In this document: in pieces, positions 1 to 8,037 of the stretch
How the letters are laid out: the number at the start of each line of letters is the position of its first letter
Position numbering within the stretch: position 1 is the first letter of the stretch
Translations under genes and position numbers: made by a program
Assembly: GCA_039817415.1 (NCBI GenBank)
Contig: JBCBVV010000003.1
Coordinates: forward strand, 1-64,000
DNA length: 64,000 nucleotides
Reading direction: 5' to 3'
Source: JALEFZ01 sp039817415
GTDB taxonomy: Bacteria; Bacteroidota; Bacteroidia; J057
The notes under the pieces: model-generated
Told to the model about the DNA's origin: nothing
What the model saw: only the letters and a program-made list of their open reading frames with translations
The model's database searches: none

Positions 1-949
1 CCACAATAGGCAGGGTAATATCTACGCTCTCCTCATAAGGAAGGACACCTGTCCAATTGTAAATAGAAGCGAGTTCTTCATTTAGCTGATAGGTGATATC
101 CATAGAAGTAACTGTATCTGCATCTGTATTCAGTACAGAGATGGTAAATTCATTCTGGTCGGAAGCACACTGGTAGGCAGGTGTATTGGATGTAATGGCA
201 TCAGCCTTTACTTCATAGATTTGGTCGGGAAACAGAAGCTTCACGCGGTCAGCATTCATGACTTCGTTTGTGGTGATGTCCTGGATCCAAACAACTGCTT
301 CCATGTTTTCAACCACCCAGCTAGAATTTACAGGAGCGATGATTTCATAGGACTGAGTTACCCCTTCCATTAAGTTAAGGCTAGTACCAGAGAAGGTAGG
401 ATACATCCCTCTAGAAGCGAAATTCACCTCAGTCTGGCCAAACCAAGAGTCAGGAATATGAGATTCGGTTAAAGAAACATGCAAGACCAAGTTTCCAGTG
501 TAAGTACCTACTTGGGTTACATCAACTTGTACCTTCATCTGATTACCATCACGTACCACTCTCATTGTCATGTCAATAGGAGTAGAATCTTGATTGGCTT
601 GGTACCTTCCGAAGTAAGCATTGTAAAGAGAGTTATTGGTTGAGCCTCCACTGTAGAAATCATCTCCATTGAAGATAGTGGTAGGATAACTGTTTACATT
701 GTAGAGCGTTTCTCTGGAAAGAGAAGCTGCATTTTGGTATGAATCACCAACATGATGTTTCACAATGGCGATATCGTGTCCATTTTGTACCATATCGTCA
801 GCGCCCATAGCTGATCCAGGACAAAATACACACCAAGTACCAGTCATGACTTCCATGAGGACACGCTTTCTTTTCACCAGACCCTGGGCCTGAGAATATT
901 GGGGGAGGACGAAGGCGAGGATAAGAAGAAGAGGTAAACCTTTTTTCAT
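1..949 (-). CDS. Omp28-like exported thioredoxin-fold protein (3' end outside window)
   Basis: The frame starts at an ATG (949-947) and stays open to the window edge, so about 316 residues are visible and the C-terminus is missing. Residues 1-22 are a signal peptide ending in QAQ. A TGTWCVFCPG segment puts a CxxC pair at C40/C43, followed by a His-rich stretch (IVKHHVGD) and a PTTIFNG segment, the order seen in thioredoxin-like domains and in Omp28-related outer membrane proteins of Bacteroidota. The rest reads as beta-rich, Ig-like sequence, as expected for a surface or periplasmic protein. Many members carry a T9SS sorting domain at the end, but that part lies outside the window. Whether the CxxC pair is redox active cannot be told from sequence alone. 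Confidence 0.75.
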   Translation of the reverse strand, partial: MKKGLPLLLILAFVLPQYSQAQGLVKRKRVLMEVMTGTWCVFCPGSAMGADDMVQNGHDIAIVKHHVGDSYQNAASLSRETLYNVNSYPTTIFNGDDFYSGGSTNNSLYNAYFGRYQANQDSTPIDMTMRVVRDGNQMKVQVDVTQVGTYTGNLVLHVSLTESHIPDSWFGQTEVNFASRGMYPTFSGTSLNLMEGVTQSYEIIAPVNSSWVVENMEAVVWIQDITTNEVMNADRVKLLFPDQIYEVKADAITSNTPAYQCASDQNEFTISVLNTDADTVTSMDITYQLNEELASIYNWTGVLPYEESVDITLPIV

Positions 950-1313
950 AGAGTTTGTAGGATAGTTTGATAAATGGTAAGAATTATGAATATCCTCAAA
1001 AAAAAAGTAATTGTAAAACCCACGACACAAAAATTGAACATTGAGTCAAAAAAAATGAAGCTCTCATTTTGGCTCTTTTATATTTGAGCTACGAAATTTT
1101 GTAGCCACATTTCCAACCCACAAGGAAAAAATCAGTACAACAAAAACATACAATGATTCGTCTCCTGTCTTGGAGTTAGCTTATGTAGAGCTTACTTTTA
1201 TCATGAATCCATTGATAACTGAGAATCAGTAAGAACAACTTCATTTTCCTTACAGTTTATTAAGAAGATTCTGGCAGATGGGTTATTCCATAAAATTTTT
1301 CAAACTGCATTAA
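950..1313. other. Non-coding stretch between Omp28-like gene and rseP
   Basis: This 364-base AT-rich stretch separates two divergent genes. I find no RNA gene or riboswitch in it. It holds a TATATTTG element at 1079-1086 that fits the Bacteroidota -7 consensus TAnnTTTG on the plus strand, but without a convincing -33 partner. An 18-bp near-palindrome lies just downstream. The remaining ~200 bases before the rseP start show nothing I recognise. Confidence 0.5.
1088..1105. promoter_or_regulatory. Imperfect palindrome upstream of rseP
   Basis: Arms GCTAC and GTAGC flank an AAA/TTT core (GCTACGAAATTTTGTAGC), with a single mismatched pair at 1093/1100. The 3' half, AAATTTTGTAGC, recurs upstream of the exported coiled-coil gene (14465-14476). 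It could be an operator or a promoter -7 region. No function is shown. Confidence 0.3.
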
Positions 1314-2813
1314 ATGAGCAAGAACATAAGAAGCCTTGGGATTTTGGCGGGGGTTGTCCTAGGAATTTTTCTCCTTGGATATGTGACAGGGCATATTGCG
1401 CTTGTAACCTTCATATTCAAAGCCATTCTCCTTATCCTCATATCCATTACCATTTTGGTAACCGTCCATGAGCTTGGCCATTTCTTGGCAGCAAAAGCCT
1501 TTGGAATGCGCGTAGAAGTATTTTCCATTGGTTTTCCACCAAAACTATTCAGCTTTAGACGAGGAGAAACTGATTATCAAATCGGTGCTACCCCCTTAGG
1601 TGGTTATGTCAAAATAGCCGGTATGATTGATGAATCATTCGACCGAGATGTCATCGATCGACAAAAAGCTCAGGAACAGGCAGAGAAAACTGGGAAAGAT
1701 ACCAGCTCTTTCGGTCCCAGACCTTGGGAATTTAGAGCTAAGCCTGTTTGGCAAAGGCTGATCGTCATGGTAGCAGGAGTGGTGATGAACGTGATCCTGG
1801 GGATTACCATTCTTTCCGTGATGAAATACATATATGGGGCCGAAAGGACTCCTATGAGTGAAATTGAGGATGGAATCATTGTAGTTGATAATTCAGTAGG
1901 ACAAAAATTGGGTTTCCAAAACTGCGATGAGATCATTTCCTATAAAGGAGAGACTTACACGTACTTGGAGGAATATGAAGATGCAGGCAAGATTATCGCT
2001 GATGACGCCTGGTACGAAGTAAAAAGAGACGGAAAAATAATCCGTCTGGATATGCCCAATAATGCTCAGAATTACCTGAGTAGTAAAAAGCTGCAGCCTT
2101 ATCTATTTACCTACAAACCTACTTCTCACCTCACCCTGATCAAGTCGGCTCAGTATACCGGCTCAGGACTAAAAATTGAACCTACAGCTAGAAAGGCTGG
2201 AATGGATAGTGGAGATAGAATTCTGAAACTAGATGACCAATCCATTTTTTGGTTTGAAGACATCAGAAAGTTCCTCAAAGGCAAAGAAAACCAAGAAATC
2301 CTAGCCACTGTATTGAGGGGAAATGACACCTTACAATTTAACATTTCTCTGGATGAGCACGCCTATCTTGGTGTACGCCCTTTCGTAGAGCAAATTGAAT
2401 TTTCCCCTTGGGGAGCCCTAGCTGCAGGAACGGAGGCTGCCTTTACGGCTGTCTTCCTGAATGCGCAAGGGTTCAAAAACATTGCTACGAAGGAAGAAGT
2501 AACAGCTCAGGAAAATGTCATGGGCATGTTTCAGATCGCTTACAGGTTTGTAGAAGCATGGAACAGTGGGGGTATTCCAGCCTTCTTACAGTTAACGGCT
2601 CTGTTGTCGATGATTCTGGCCTTCATCAATATTCTACCCATTCCTGCGCTAGATGGAGGCCATATTGTCTTCCTCTTGATCGAATTGATAACCAGACGAG
2701 AGCCATCTGTCAAGGTTAAATTAGTGGCCCAGCAAATTGGCATCTTATTGATATTAGCCCTTATGCTGTTTGTCTTAGGCAATGATATTTTTCAGCTGGC
2801 CTCAGGGGGATAA
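1314..2813 (+). CDS. rseP: RIP metalloprotease RseP (site-2 protease, M50)
   Basis: This is a membrane zinc metalloprotease that cuts anti-sigma factors or signal-peptide remnants within the membrane. The HELGH zinc motif is at residues 52-56, followed by the typical FSIGFPPKLF and ATPLGGYVKIAGM segments. A central PDZ-like region includes 'KAGMDSGDRILKLDD' near residues 290-305. The C-terminal NILPIPALDGGHI motif supplies the third zinc ligand (D of LDGG). At 499 residues it is longer than the usual ~440-450: about 30 extra residues (ILAGVVLGIFLLGYVTGHI) form an additional hydrophobic segment before the active-site helix. No other in-frame start fits, because the next methionine lies after the HELGH motif. 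The gene stands alone between non-coding DNA and a strong terminator; dxr, a common neighbour of rseP, is not adjacent. Confidence 0.95.
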   Translation: MSKNIRSLGILAGVVLGIFLLGYVTGHIALVTFIFKAILLILISITILVTVHELGHFLAAKAFGMRVEVFSIGFPPKLFSFRRGETDYQIGATPLGGYVKIAGMIDESFDRDVIDRQKAQEQAEKTGKDTSSFGPRPWEFRAKPVWQRLIVMVAGVVMNVILGITILSVMKYIYGAERTPMSEIEDGIIVVDNSVGQKLGFQNCDEIISYKGETYTYLEEYEDAGKIIADDAWYEVKRDGKIIRLDMPNNAQNYLSSKKLQPYLFTYKPTSHLTLIKSAQYTGSGLKIEPTARKAGMDSGDRILKLDDQSIFWFEDIRKFLKGKENQEILATVLRGNDTLQFNISLDEHAYLGVRPFVEQIEFSPWGALAAGTEAAFTAVFLNAQGFKNIATKEEVTAQENVMGMFQIAYRFVEAWNSGGIPAFLQLTALLSMILAFINILPIPALDGGHIVFLLIELITRREPSVKVKLVAQQIGILLILALMLFVLGNDIFQLASGG

Positions 2814-2827
2814 ACCAGCTTGATTCC

Positions 2828-2867
2828 AAAAGGCCGAAAGTTGACTAGACAATTTTCGGCCTTTTTT
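2828..2867 (+). terminator. Terminator after rseP
   Basis: Arms AAAAGGCCGAAA (2828-2839) and TTTCGGCCTTTT (2854-2865) form a 12-bp perfect stem that runs into a T tract. It lies 15 bases after the rseP stop codon. Confidence 0.9.
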
Positions 2868-2952
2868 GATTGAAGTAACAGTGCATCCCACAGTCCATTT
2901 TTCTCTGAATAGATATTTACTAATTTGAGCCCCGGCTGAATTTAATCTACAT

Positions 2953-4821
2953 ATGAAGAGAGTTGCTTTTCCAATCCTTGTCATTTCGTGCTTGTTAAAC
3001 ACTGTTCTAGCTCAAAACATCGTCTGGAAGATGGAAGAGGAGAACATTGTTTACCGATCCGAACTCACCAGACCCTTTCCATCAGGCAGGAATACAGGGC
3101 CAGATACCCTTCAAATCAGCCAAAACAATCCATTTTTTGATGATTTCTCCAATGGAACGGGTGTACCTGATACGACATTTTGGTATACACCTGCCTCATT
3201 TTTTGATGTTCCTGAAGTTACCTTTGGAAAAGCCATTAACCCTCCAAGCCAAGGAGTAGCTACTTTTGATGGGATTGCTAGAGATGGCTCCCCCTACGTA
3301 ACCAATGGTTTGGCATCCGGTACAGCAGACCGCTTGTTCACCCAATGCCTTGACCTTTCCTCTTATTCTACAGCTGATGAATGGGTATTGACCTTCTCCC
3401 TTCAGCCTCAAGGAAGAGGAGACAAACCTGAAACCAGCGATGAGTTCCAGGTATATTTCAAGACCCAACAGGCTCCTCCTAACGATTTCAAGGAAGTCTT
3501 GGCAGTTTCAGGAACCCCTTTAAAGAGTTTTCAGACTTATAGCCTTCGGTTAGATGATCCAGAATACTTTCAGGATTGCTTTCAAATCGTATTTGCCAGT
3601 CGTGGGAGCCTTTCCCTCCCCGCTGATAACTGGCACCTTGATTACGTCTACCTAGCTCCCTCCAGGAACCTAAACGATACCACTTTTAATGATGCATCCT
3701 CCGTTGCCTTGAGTTCTTCTCCCCTTGGCATCTATACCAGCCTACCCAGAAAGTTTTTTAACCAAGGAAATGAGCTGACTGACTTTACAGCAGAAGTTAC
3801 CTACAAAGGAGTTACCTCCACGAGTGTTGGAATTGAACTTCAAGTAGCGGACCAAAGTGGAAACAATACATGGAATGGCAACAATTCTCAGAGCAACAAC
3901 CTCATCTTGAGTACCTCCGAGTCTGGTACGGCTCTATTCACTCCCTTTTCTCAGCAACAATTCACGAAGGATGCAGTCATTGAAACCCAACTGGTGACCA
4001 GTTACAATGGGGACGAATACAAAGGAAATGATACCTTACGGGTAAACTTCCCTATAGACTCTATCTTAGCCTATGACGATGGAGAGGCAGACGGTATTTT
4101 TGGGCTCAATCGAGCGCTTGGATTTGGGATTGAGGTAAATGCACCCGCACCTGATACCATTTCAGCCGTCTGGTTACATTTTGAACCCCTTGTACACGTC
4201 AATACTATCAATGGAACGGTTACTTATATGAACAATGAAAATTTCAGATTGGTCATTTGGAACAAACCGAACCCTGATTCTACGCTTGTTACCAAAATTC
4301 ATCCTATTACCTACACAGAGGGAGCCAAAGGTTATGTGAGGTATGCCTTTAACAGACCCGTCCCAGTACCTGCAAATTACTATGTCGGCGTACAGCAAAT
4401 GACAGATTTACCTGTTGGGGTAGGAGTAGATAAAAACTATTTACTTCCAGGCAAGATGTATTATGATTCTCTAGGTACCTGGACAAATTTGGCTGTGGAG
4501 GGGAGCTTCATGATTCGACCTGAATCATCTCGAACGGGCTTGATTGCGGCAACATTAGAAGAAGGAGCGGCAGAGCTGAATGTGAATCTTTACCCCAACC
4601 CGTCTCATGGAAGAGAAGTCTATATCTCACTTCCTGCTTCCTCTCCTACATGTAAACTTGTGCTGAGGGACCTACTTGGACAGGTAATGTGGGAAGGTCA
4701 AGGAAAGAACAACGATGCAATAGACCTCCCAAATAGCCTATTACCTGGAATCTACATTTGGGAGATTTCAGTAGCAAAAAAATCTCCTATACTGTTGAAA
4801 TGGATATACTCTTGGGATTGA
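2953..4821 (+). CDS. T9SS-exported protein, function unknown
   Basis: A 622-residue exported protein. Residues 1-20 are a signal peptide ending in VLA before QNIVW. The C-terminal ~80 residues form a type A T9SS sorting domain: LYPNPS begins at Y547, then come LVLRDLLGQVMWEG and GIYIWEISV, and the end is basic and aromatic. The body is beta-rich with segments such as 'NPFFDDFSNGTGVPDTTFWY' near residues 50-70 and a DWHLDYVYL-like strand (NWHLDYVYL), reminiscent of Bacteroidota proteins that carry concanavalin-like or CARDB-like adhesive domains. I recognise no catalytic motif. It is probably secreted through T9SS and anchored at the cell surface. It sits alone between the rseP terminator and the next exported beta-helix protein, so the neighbours do not suggest a role. 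Confidence 0.75.
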   Translation: MKRVAFPILVISCLLNTVLAQNIVWKMEEENIVYRSELTRPFPSGRNTGPDTLQISQNNPFFDDFSNGTGVPDTTFWYTPASFFDVPEVTFGKAINPPSQGVATFDGIARDGSPYVTNGLASGTADRLFTQCLDLSSYSTADEWVLTFSLQPQGRGDKPETSDEFQVYFKTQQAPPNDFKEVLAVSGTPLKSFQTYSLRLDDPEYFQDCFQIVFASRGSLSLPADNWHLDYVYLAPSRNLNDTTFNDASSVALSSSPLGIYTSLPRKFFNQGNELTDFTAEVTYKGVTSTSVGIELQVADQSGNNTWNGNNSQSNNLILSTSESGTALFTPFSQQQFTKDAVIETQLVTSYNGDEYKGNDTLRVNFPIDSILAYDDGEADGIFGLNRALGFGIEVNAPAPDTISAVWLHFEPLVHVNTINGTVTYMNNENFRLVIWNKPNPDSTLVTKIHPITYTEGAKGYVRYAFNRPVPVPANYYVGVQQMTDLPVGVGVDKNYLLPGKMYYDSLGTWTNLAVEGSFMIRPESSRTGLIAATLEEGAAELNVNLYPNPSHGREVYISLPASSPTCKLVLRDLLGQVMWEGQGKNNDAIDLPNSLLPGIYIWEISVAKKSPILLKWIYSWD

Positions 4822-4877
4822 TAAAAATTATTCTTAAATAAAATCCACCCAAATATATAAGTTCGAACATTATTGCT

Positions 4878-4885
4878 TATTTTTG
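4878..4885 (+). promoter_or_regulatory. TAnnTTTG -7 element before beta-helix gene
   Basis: TATTTTTG matches the Bacteroidota -7 consensus exactly. It implies transcription starting near 4890-4895, which excludes the upstream in-frame TTG at 4883 as the translation start and supports the ATG at 4907. The -33 element is not clear. Confidence 0.5.
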
Positions 4886-4906
4886 GCGTGCCTTAACCCC
4901 AAGACT

Positions 4907-7108
4907 ATGAGGTCCTTTAAATGGATACATACCTCGCTCGTTTTTCTTTCATTACTCCTCCAAATTCAACTCACTATCGCCACAGACTATTACCTTAGTC
5001 CAACTGGGAGTGATTCCAATGACGGTACTTCTCCGTCTACGGCATGGAAAACCTTACAGAAGGTAAACAGTATGGCTATTCAAGCTGGAGATAAAATACG
5101 TCTTGAAGGTGGAGAAACCTTTTCAGGAAGACTTTCTTTTTCTCCCTCCCAATGCGGAACCCAAGCCTTACCTATTGTCATAGAATCCTATGGAAATGGT
5201 AGAGCTATTATTTTAGCGGATGGGGAGTATGGGATATTCGTGGATGATTGTGCTGGTTACGAAGTTCATGATCTTCATATAAAAGCTGATCCAAGCATCT
5301 CAAATGAAGGAGATGGTATTCTTTTTAGGAGATCAGTATCGACTACCAGTAGAAATGATTACATCCTCATTGAAGATGTAGAGGTTGAAGGCTTCAAGTG
5401 GGGAGGAATTACAATAGATAGCAATGAAGACAACAGCACCACCGAATATGGTTATCAGAATGTAACGATTAGAAGGGTTATAGCTCATGATAACCTAGAT
5501 CATGGAATTGAGGTAAGAGGTAAAATCTTAACAGGCACAGAATATGCTCATCAGCATATTCTTGTAACTGAGTGTCTTACTTATGATAATTTTGGAATTC
5601 CAGATAAAGATTGGAACCATACAGGAAGTGGGATAGTCATCGGCAATACCGAATACGCAACTATCGAATATTCTGAGGCACATAATAATGGTAAACAAAA
5701 TACCTACCCAACAGGCGGACCGGTAGGAATCTGGCTATGGGATAGCAAGGAAAGTGTCATTCAACATTGTGAATCCCATCACAATCAAACAGGGAATAAT
5801 CGAGATGGAGGAGGCTTTGACTTAGATGGAGGTTGCGTGAGTTGTGTTATCCAATATTGTTATTCCCATGACAATGAAGGTCCTGGTTTCCTATTAGCTG
5901 AGTTCAACGGAGCAAGGGAAATGAAGAACAATGTCATTCGGTTCAACATTTCAGAAAATGATGCCCAACTCAATAACTATGGGGTTATACATCTGTGGCG
6001 ACAGGGTAATTCTAAATTCAATGGCCTAGATGTATACCACAACACTATTTTCTTAAGTAAAACGGGCAATAGGTCTCCTCGGATTTTTTATTCGGTAAGT
6101 AATCAAATCTATAATGTTAGGGTGATCAATAATATTTTTGTTTGCCTTGACAACCTTAAATTTGTGGAGAAGAGGCTAGATGCTGGTCAAGACATTAAGT
6201 TTTATAACAATGTCTATGATACAGGTGATGATAATTTTCTTTTAGAAGATGGCAATACTATCTACAACAGCCTACAAGCTTGGCAAGCTGCTGCAGGTCA
6301 AGAGAGATTAGGTGGAACATCTGTGGGCCTTCAAACTAGTTCCTCCCTGAATAATCCAGGAATGGGTATTACAGTGGGAAACCCAGCTTTTTTAGATACT
6401 TTAAATAGCTATAAGTTATCCAATACTAGCCCTATTCTGAATCAGGGAGTCGATCTCCAAAGCTTCTTCTCCATTAACCCAGGAAGTCGAGACTATTTTA
6501 ATCAACCATACAGCAGTGGAGGTCAAACTAGTCCGGGCTCGGATATTGGGAACAATAATCCAAGTGGATTTCCTATTGTTGATCTGGGTCTGAAGGTAAA
6601 CCGTCAAGAAGAAATCGTTACAATTGAATCAAATATCCCTGCTCATTTCCAACAAGAAGAGATGAGAGTAGAATGGAGTTTGAAAGATACAGCCGAACAA
6701 TTTCAGATAGCGGGTAAACTCCCACTTACAGGTTCAATTAGAACCTTTCATCATCATAATCCTATTCAGTCTGCGAGTTACTACCGTATTACATGGACAG
6801 ATGTTTCTGGAGAGTTTTTTTATACAGAACCTGTGAAAGTGGAAGGAGCACTTGGACTTTCTCGACGTTTACAATGGATGCTTGATAGCCAAACATTAAG
6901 ATTAAAGCTTCCTTATGGCCCAACCGAAAATGGAAAGATTTGGATAACGAACTCTAAAGGAGCCATCTTGTTAAAAGAAGACATAAGACTCAAGAAGGAA
7001 GAATTTACTCGGGTCTCGCTACCTGCCAACATGAGTAAAGGAGTTTATCACGTAATCTTTGTCTCAAACCAAGGTTTGAAACGTATGACTTTCTCTCTTA
7101 TCTATTGA
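4907..7108 (+). CDS. Exported right-handed parallel beta-helix protein with T9SS-type tail
   Basis: A 733-residue protein starting at ATG 4907; the frame is open back to a TTG at 4883, but a promoter element overlaps it. A signal peptide ends near residue 25. The mature N-terminus, YYLSPTGSDSNDGTSPSTAW, is a hallmark of secreted pectate-lyase-like and polysaccharide-lyase-like beta-helix proteins. Residues ~60-460 contain many short repeated strands with N-x-I/V-I/V patterns (YEVHDLHIKAD, ILIEDVEVEGF, VTIRRVIAHDN, ATIEYSEAHNN, SVIQHCESHHN, CVIQYCYSHDN), the coil repeats of a parallel beta-helix. The last ~80 residues (GKIWITNSKGAILLKE...GVYHVIFVSNQ) look like a T9SS sorting domain. A role in polysaccharide binding or cleavage is likely, but the catalytic residues cannot be fixed by eye. 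Confidence 0.8.
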   Translation: MRSFKWIHTSLVFLSLLLQIQLTIATDYYLSPTGSDSNDGTSPSTAWKTLQKVNSMAIQAGDKIRLEGGETFSGRLSFSPSQCGTQALPIVIESYGNGRAIILADGEYGIFVDDCAGYEVHDLHIKADPSISNEGDGILFRRSVSTTSRNDYILIEDVEVEGFKWGGITIDSNEDNSTTEYGYQNVTIRRVIAHDNLDHGIEVRGKILTGTEYAHQHILVTECLTYDNFGIPDKDWNHTGSGIVIGNTEYATIEYSEAHNNGKQNTYPTGGPVGIWLWDSKESVIQHCESHHNQTGNNRDGGGFDLDGGCVSCVIQYCYSHDNEGPGFLLAEFNGAREMKNNVIRFNISENDAQLNNYGVIHLWRQGNSKFNGLDVYHNTIFLSKTGNRSPRIFYSVSNQIYNVRVINNIFVCLDNLKFVEKRLDAGQDIKFYNNVYDTGDDNFLLEDGNTIYNSLQAWQAAAGQERLGGTSVGLQTSSSLNNPGMGITVGNPAFLDTLNSYKLSNTSPILNQGVDLQSFFSINPGSRDYFNQPYSSGGQTSPGSDIGNNNPSGFPIVDLGLKVNRQEEIVTIESNIPAHFQQEEMRVEWSLKDTAEQFQIAGKLPLTGSIRTFHHHNPIQSASYYRITWTDVSGEFFYTEPVKVEGALGLSRRLQWMLDSQTLRLKLPYGPTENGKIWITNSKGAILLKEDIRLKKEEFTRVSLPANMSKGVYHVIFVSNQGLKRMTFSLIY

Positions 7109-7213
7109 CCAATTTTCTAATTTCACTGTTTAACTTTTTTGCTACTTTGCGCCCCTGAAAGCCCACTCACATTATGAGGGAGAGGGCTAGTATCCCTAAA
7201 AAAGCAATCACTT

Positions 7214-7942
7214 ATGTCCCTGAAATTAGATGTACTCGCCATGGCCCCACATCCAGATGATGTTGAATTGGGTTGTAGTGGCACCTTGATCAAGATGGTA
7301 GAAATGGGCAAAAAAGTAGGGGTGATTGACCTAACCCGAGGAGAATTAGGATCAAGAGGCAGTGCAGATTTACGAGATCAGGAGGCGGCACGAGCAGGAG
7401 ATATCATTGGATTGGCTGTCAGAGAAAACCTCCGCTTTAGGGATGGCTTTTTTACGTATGATGAAGTTCATCAACGCGCCATTATCCAGAAAATAAGAAA
7501 ATATCGACCCGAGGTCCTGATCATGGGTGCACCTGAGGACCGACATCCTGATCATGGAAAGGCAACTAAACTCATTCGAGATGCAGCCTTCTTAAGTGGA
7601 TTGATTAAAATTGAAACAGAAGAAAGTGGACAAGCTCAGGCTCCATGGCGTCCAAAAAGGATGTTTTCTTTCATTCAGGACTACAATCTCACGCCTTCAT
7701 TTGTCATAGACATTACGGAGCAATGGGAGAAGAAAAAAGAAGCGATTCTAGCCTACTCTTCTCAGTTCTTTCATCCAGGATATGAAAGTAATGAGCCAGA
7801 AACCTACATTTCAAACGGAGCCTTCTGGAAGTTTTTAGAAGCTCGTGCCAGAAACATGGGCCATTTGGTCGGGGCCGAACTAGGGGAAGGCTTTGTCTCG
7901 GAAACTCCATTGCTTGTTCAATCTCCACTTGATTTGCTATAG
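7214..7942 (+). CDS. bshB1: Bacillithiol biosynthesis deacetylase BshB1
   Basis: A PIG-L/LmbE-fold zinc deacetylase that removes the acetyl group from GlcNAc-malate in bacillithiol synthesis. The N-terminal AMAPHPDDVELGCSGTL carries the HPDD zinc motif, and later PEDRHPDHGKA supplies the third zinc ligand. DLTRGELGSRGS is typical of the BshB1 branch. At 242 residues it matches the family length (about 230-240). It implies that this organism uses bacillithiol as its small thiol. The bshA and bshC genes are not in the window. A TACTTTG element at 7143-7149 is a possible promoter -7 box, one base shorter than consensus. The gene is followed by a strong bidirectional terminator. Confidence 0.93.
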   Translation: MSLKLDVLAMAPHPDDVELGCSGTLIKMVEMGKKVGVIDLTRGELGSRGSADLRDQEAARAGDIIGLAVRENLRFRDGFFTYDEVHQRAIIQKIRKYRPEVLIMGAPEDRHPDHGKATKLIRDAAFLSGLIKIETEESGQAQAPWRPKRMFSFIQDYNLTPSFVIDITEQWEKKKEAILAYSSQFFHPGYESNEPETYISNGAFWKFLEARARNMGHLVGAELGEGFVSETPLLVQSPLDLL

Positions 7943-7975
7943 AATCAAGGCAGAAGGTCTGATTCTTTTTGATAT

Positions 7976-8009
7976 AAAAAAGGGCTATCCAAATGGATAG
8001 CCCTTTTTT
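7976..8009. terminator. Bidirectional terminator between bshB1 and duplicated beta-helix gene
   Basis: The stem GGGCTATCC/GGATAGCCC with an AAAT loop is flanked by a run of A on the left and a run of T on the right, so it can terminate both converging transcripts. Confidence 0.93.
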
Positions 8010-8037
8010 CTGTATGCTTATTTCAAGCAGAATTGAA

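Noticed and set aside
1106..1313. Leader region of rseP examined for tRNA, riboswitch or a small gene
   Set aside because: No cloverleaf, no conserved riboswitch core and no open frame with a protein-like composition was found.
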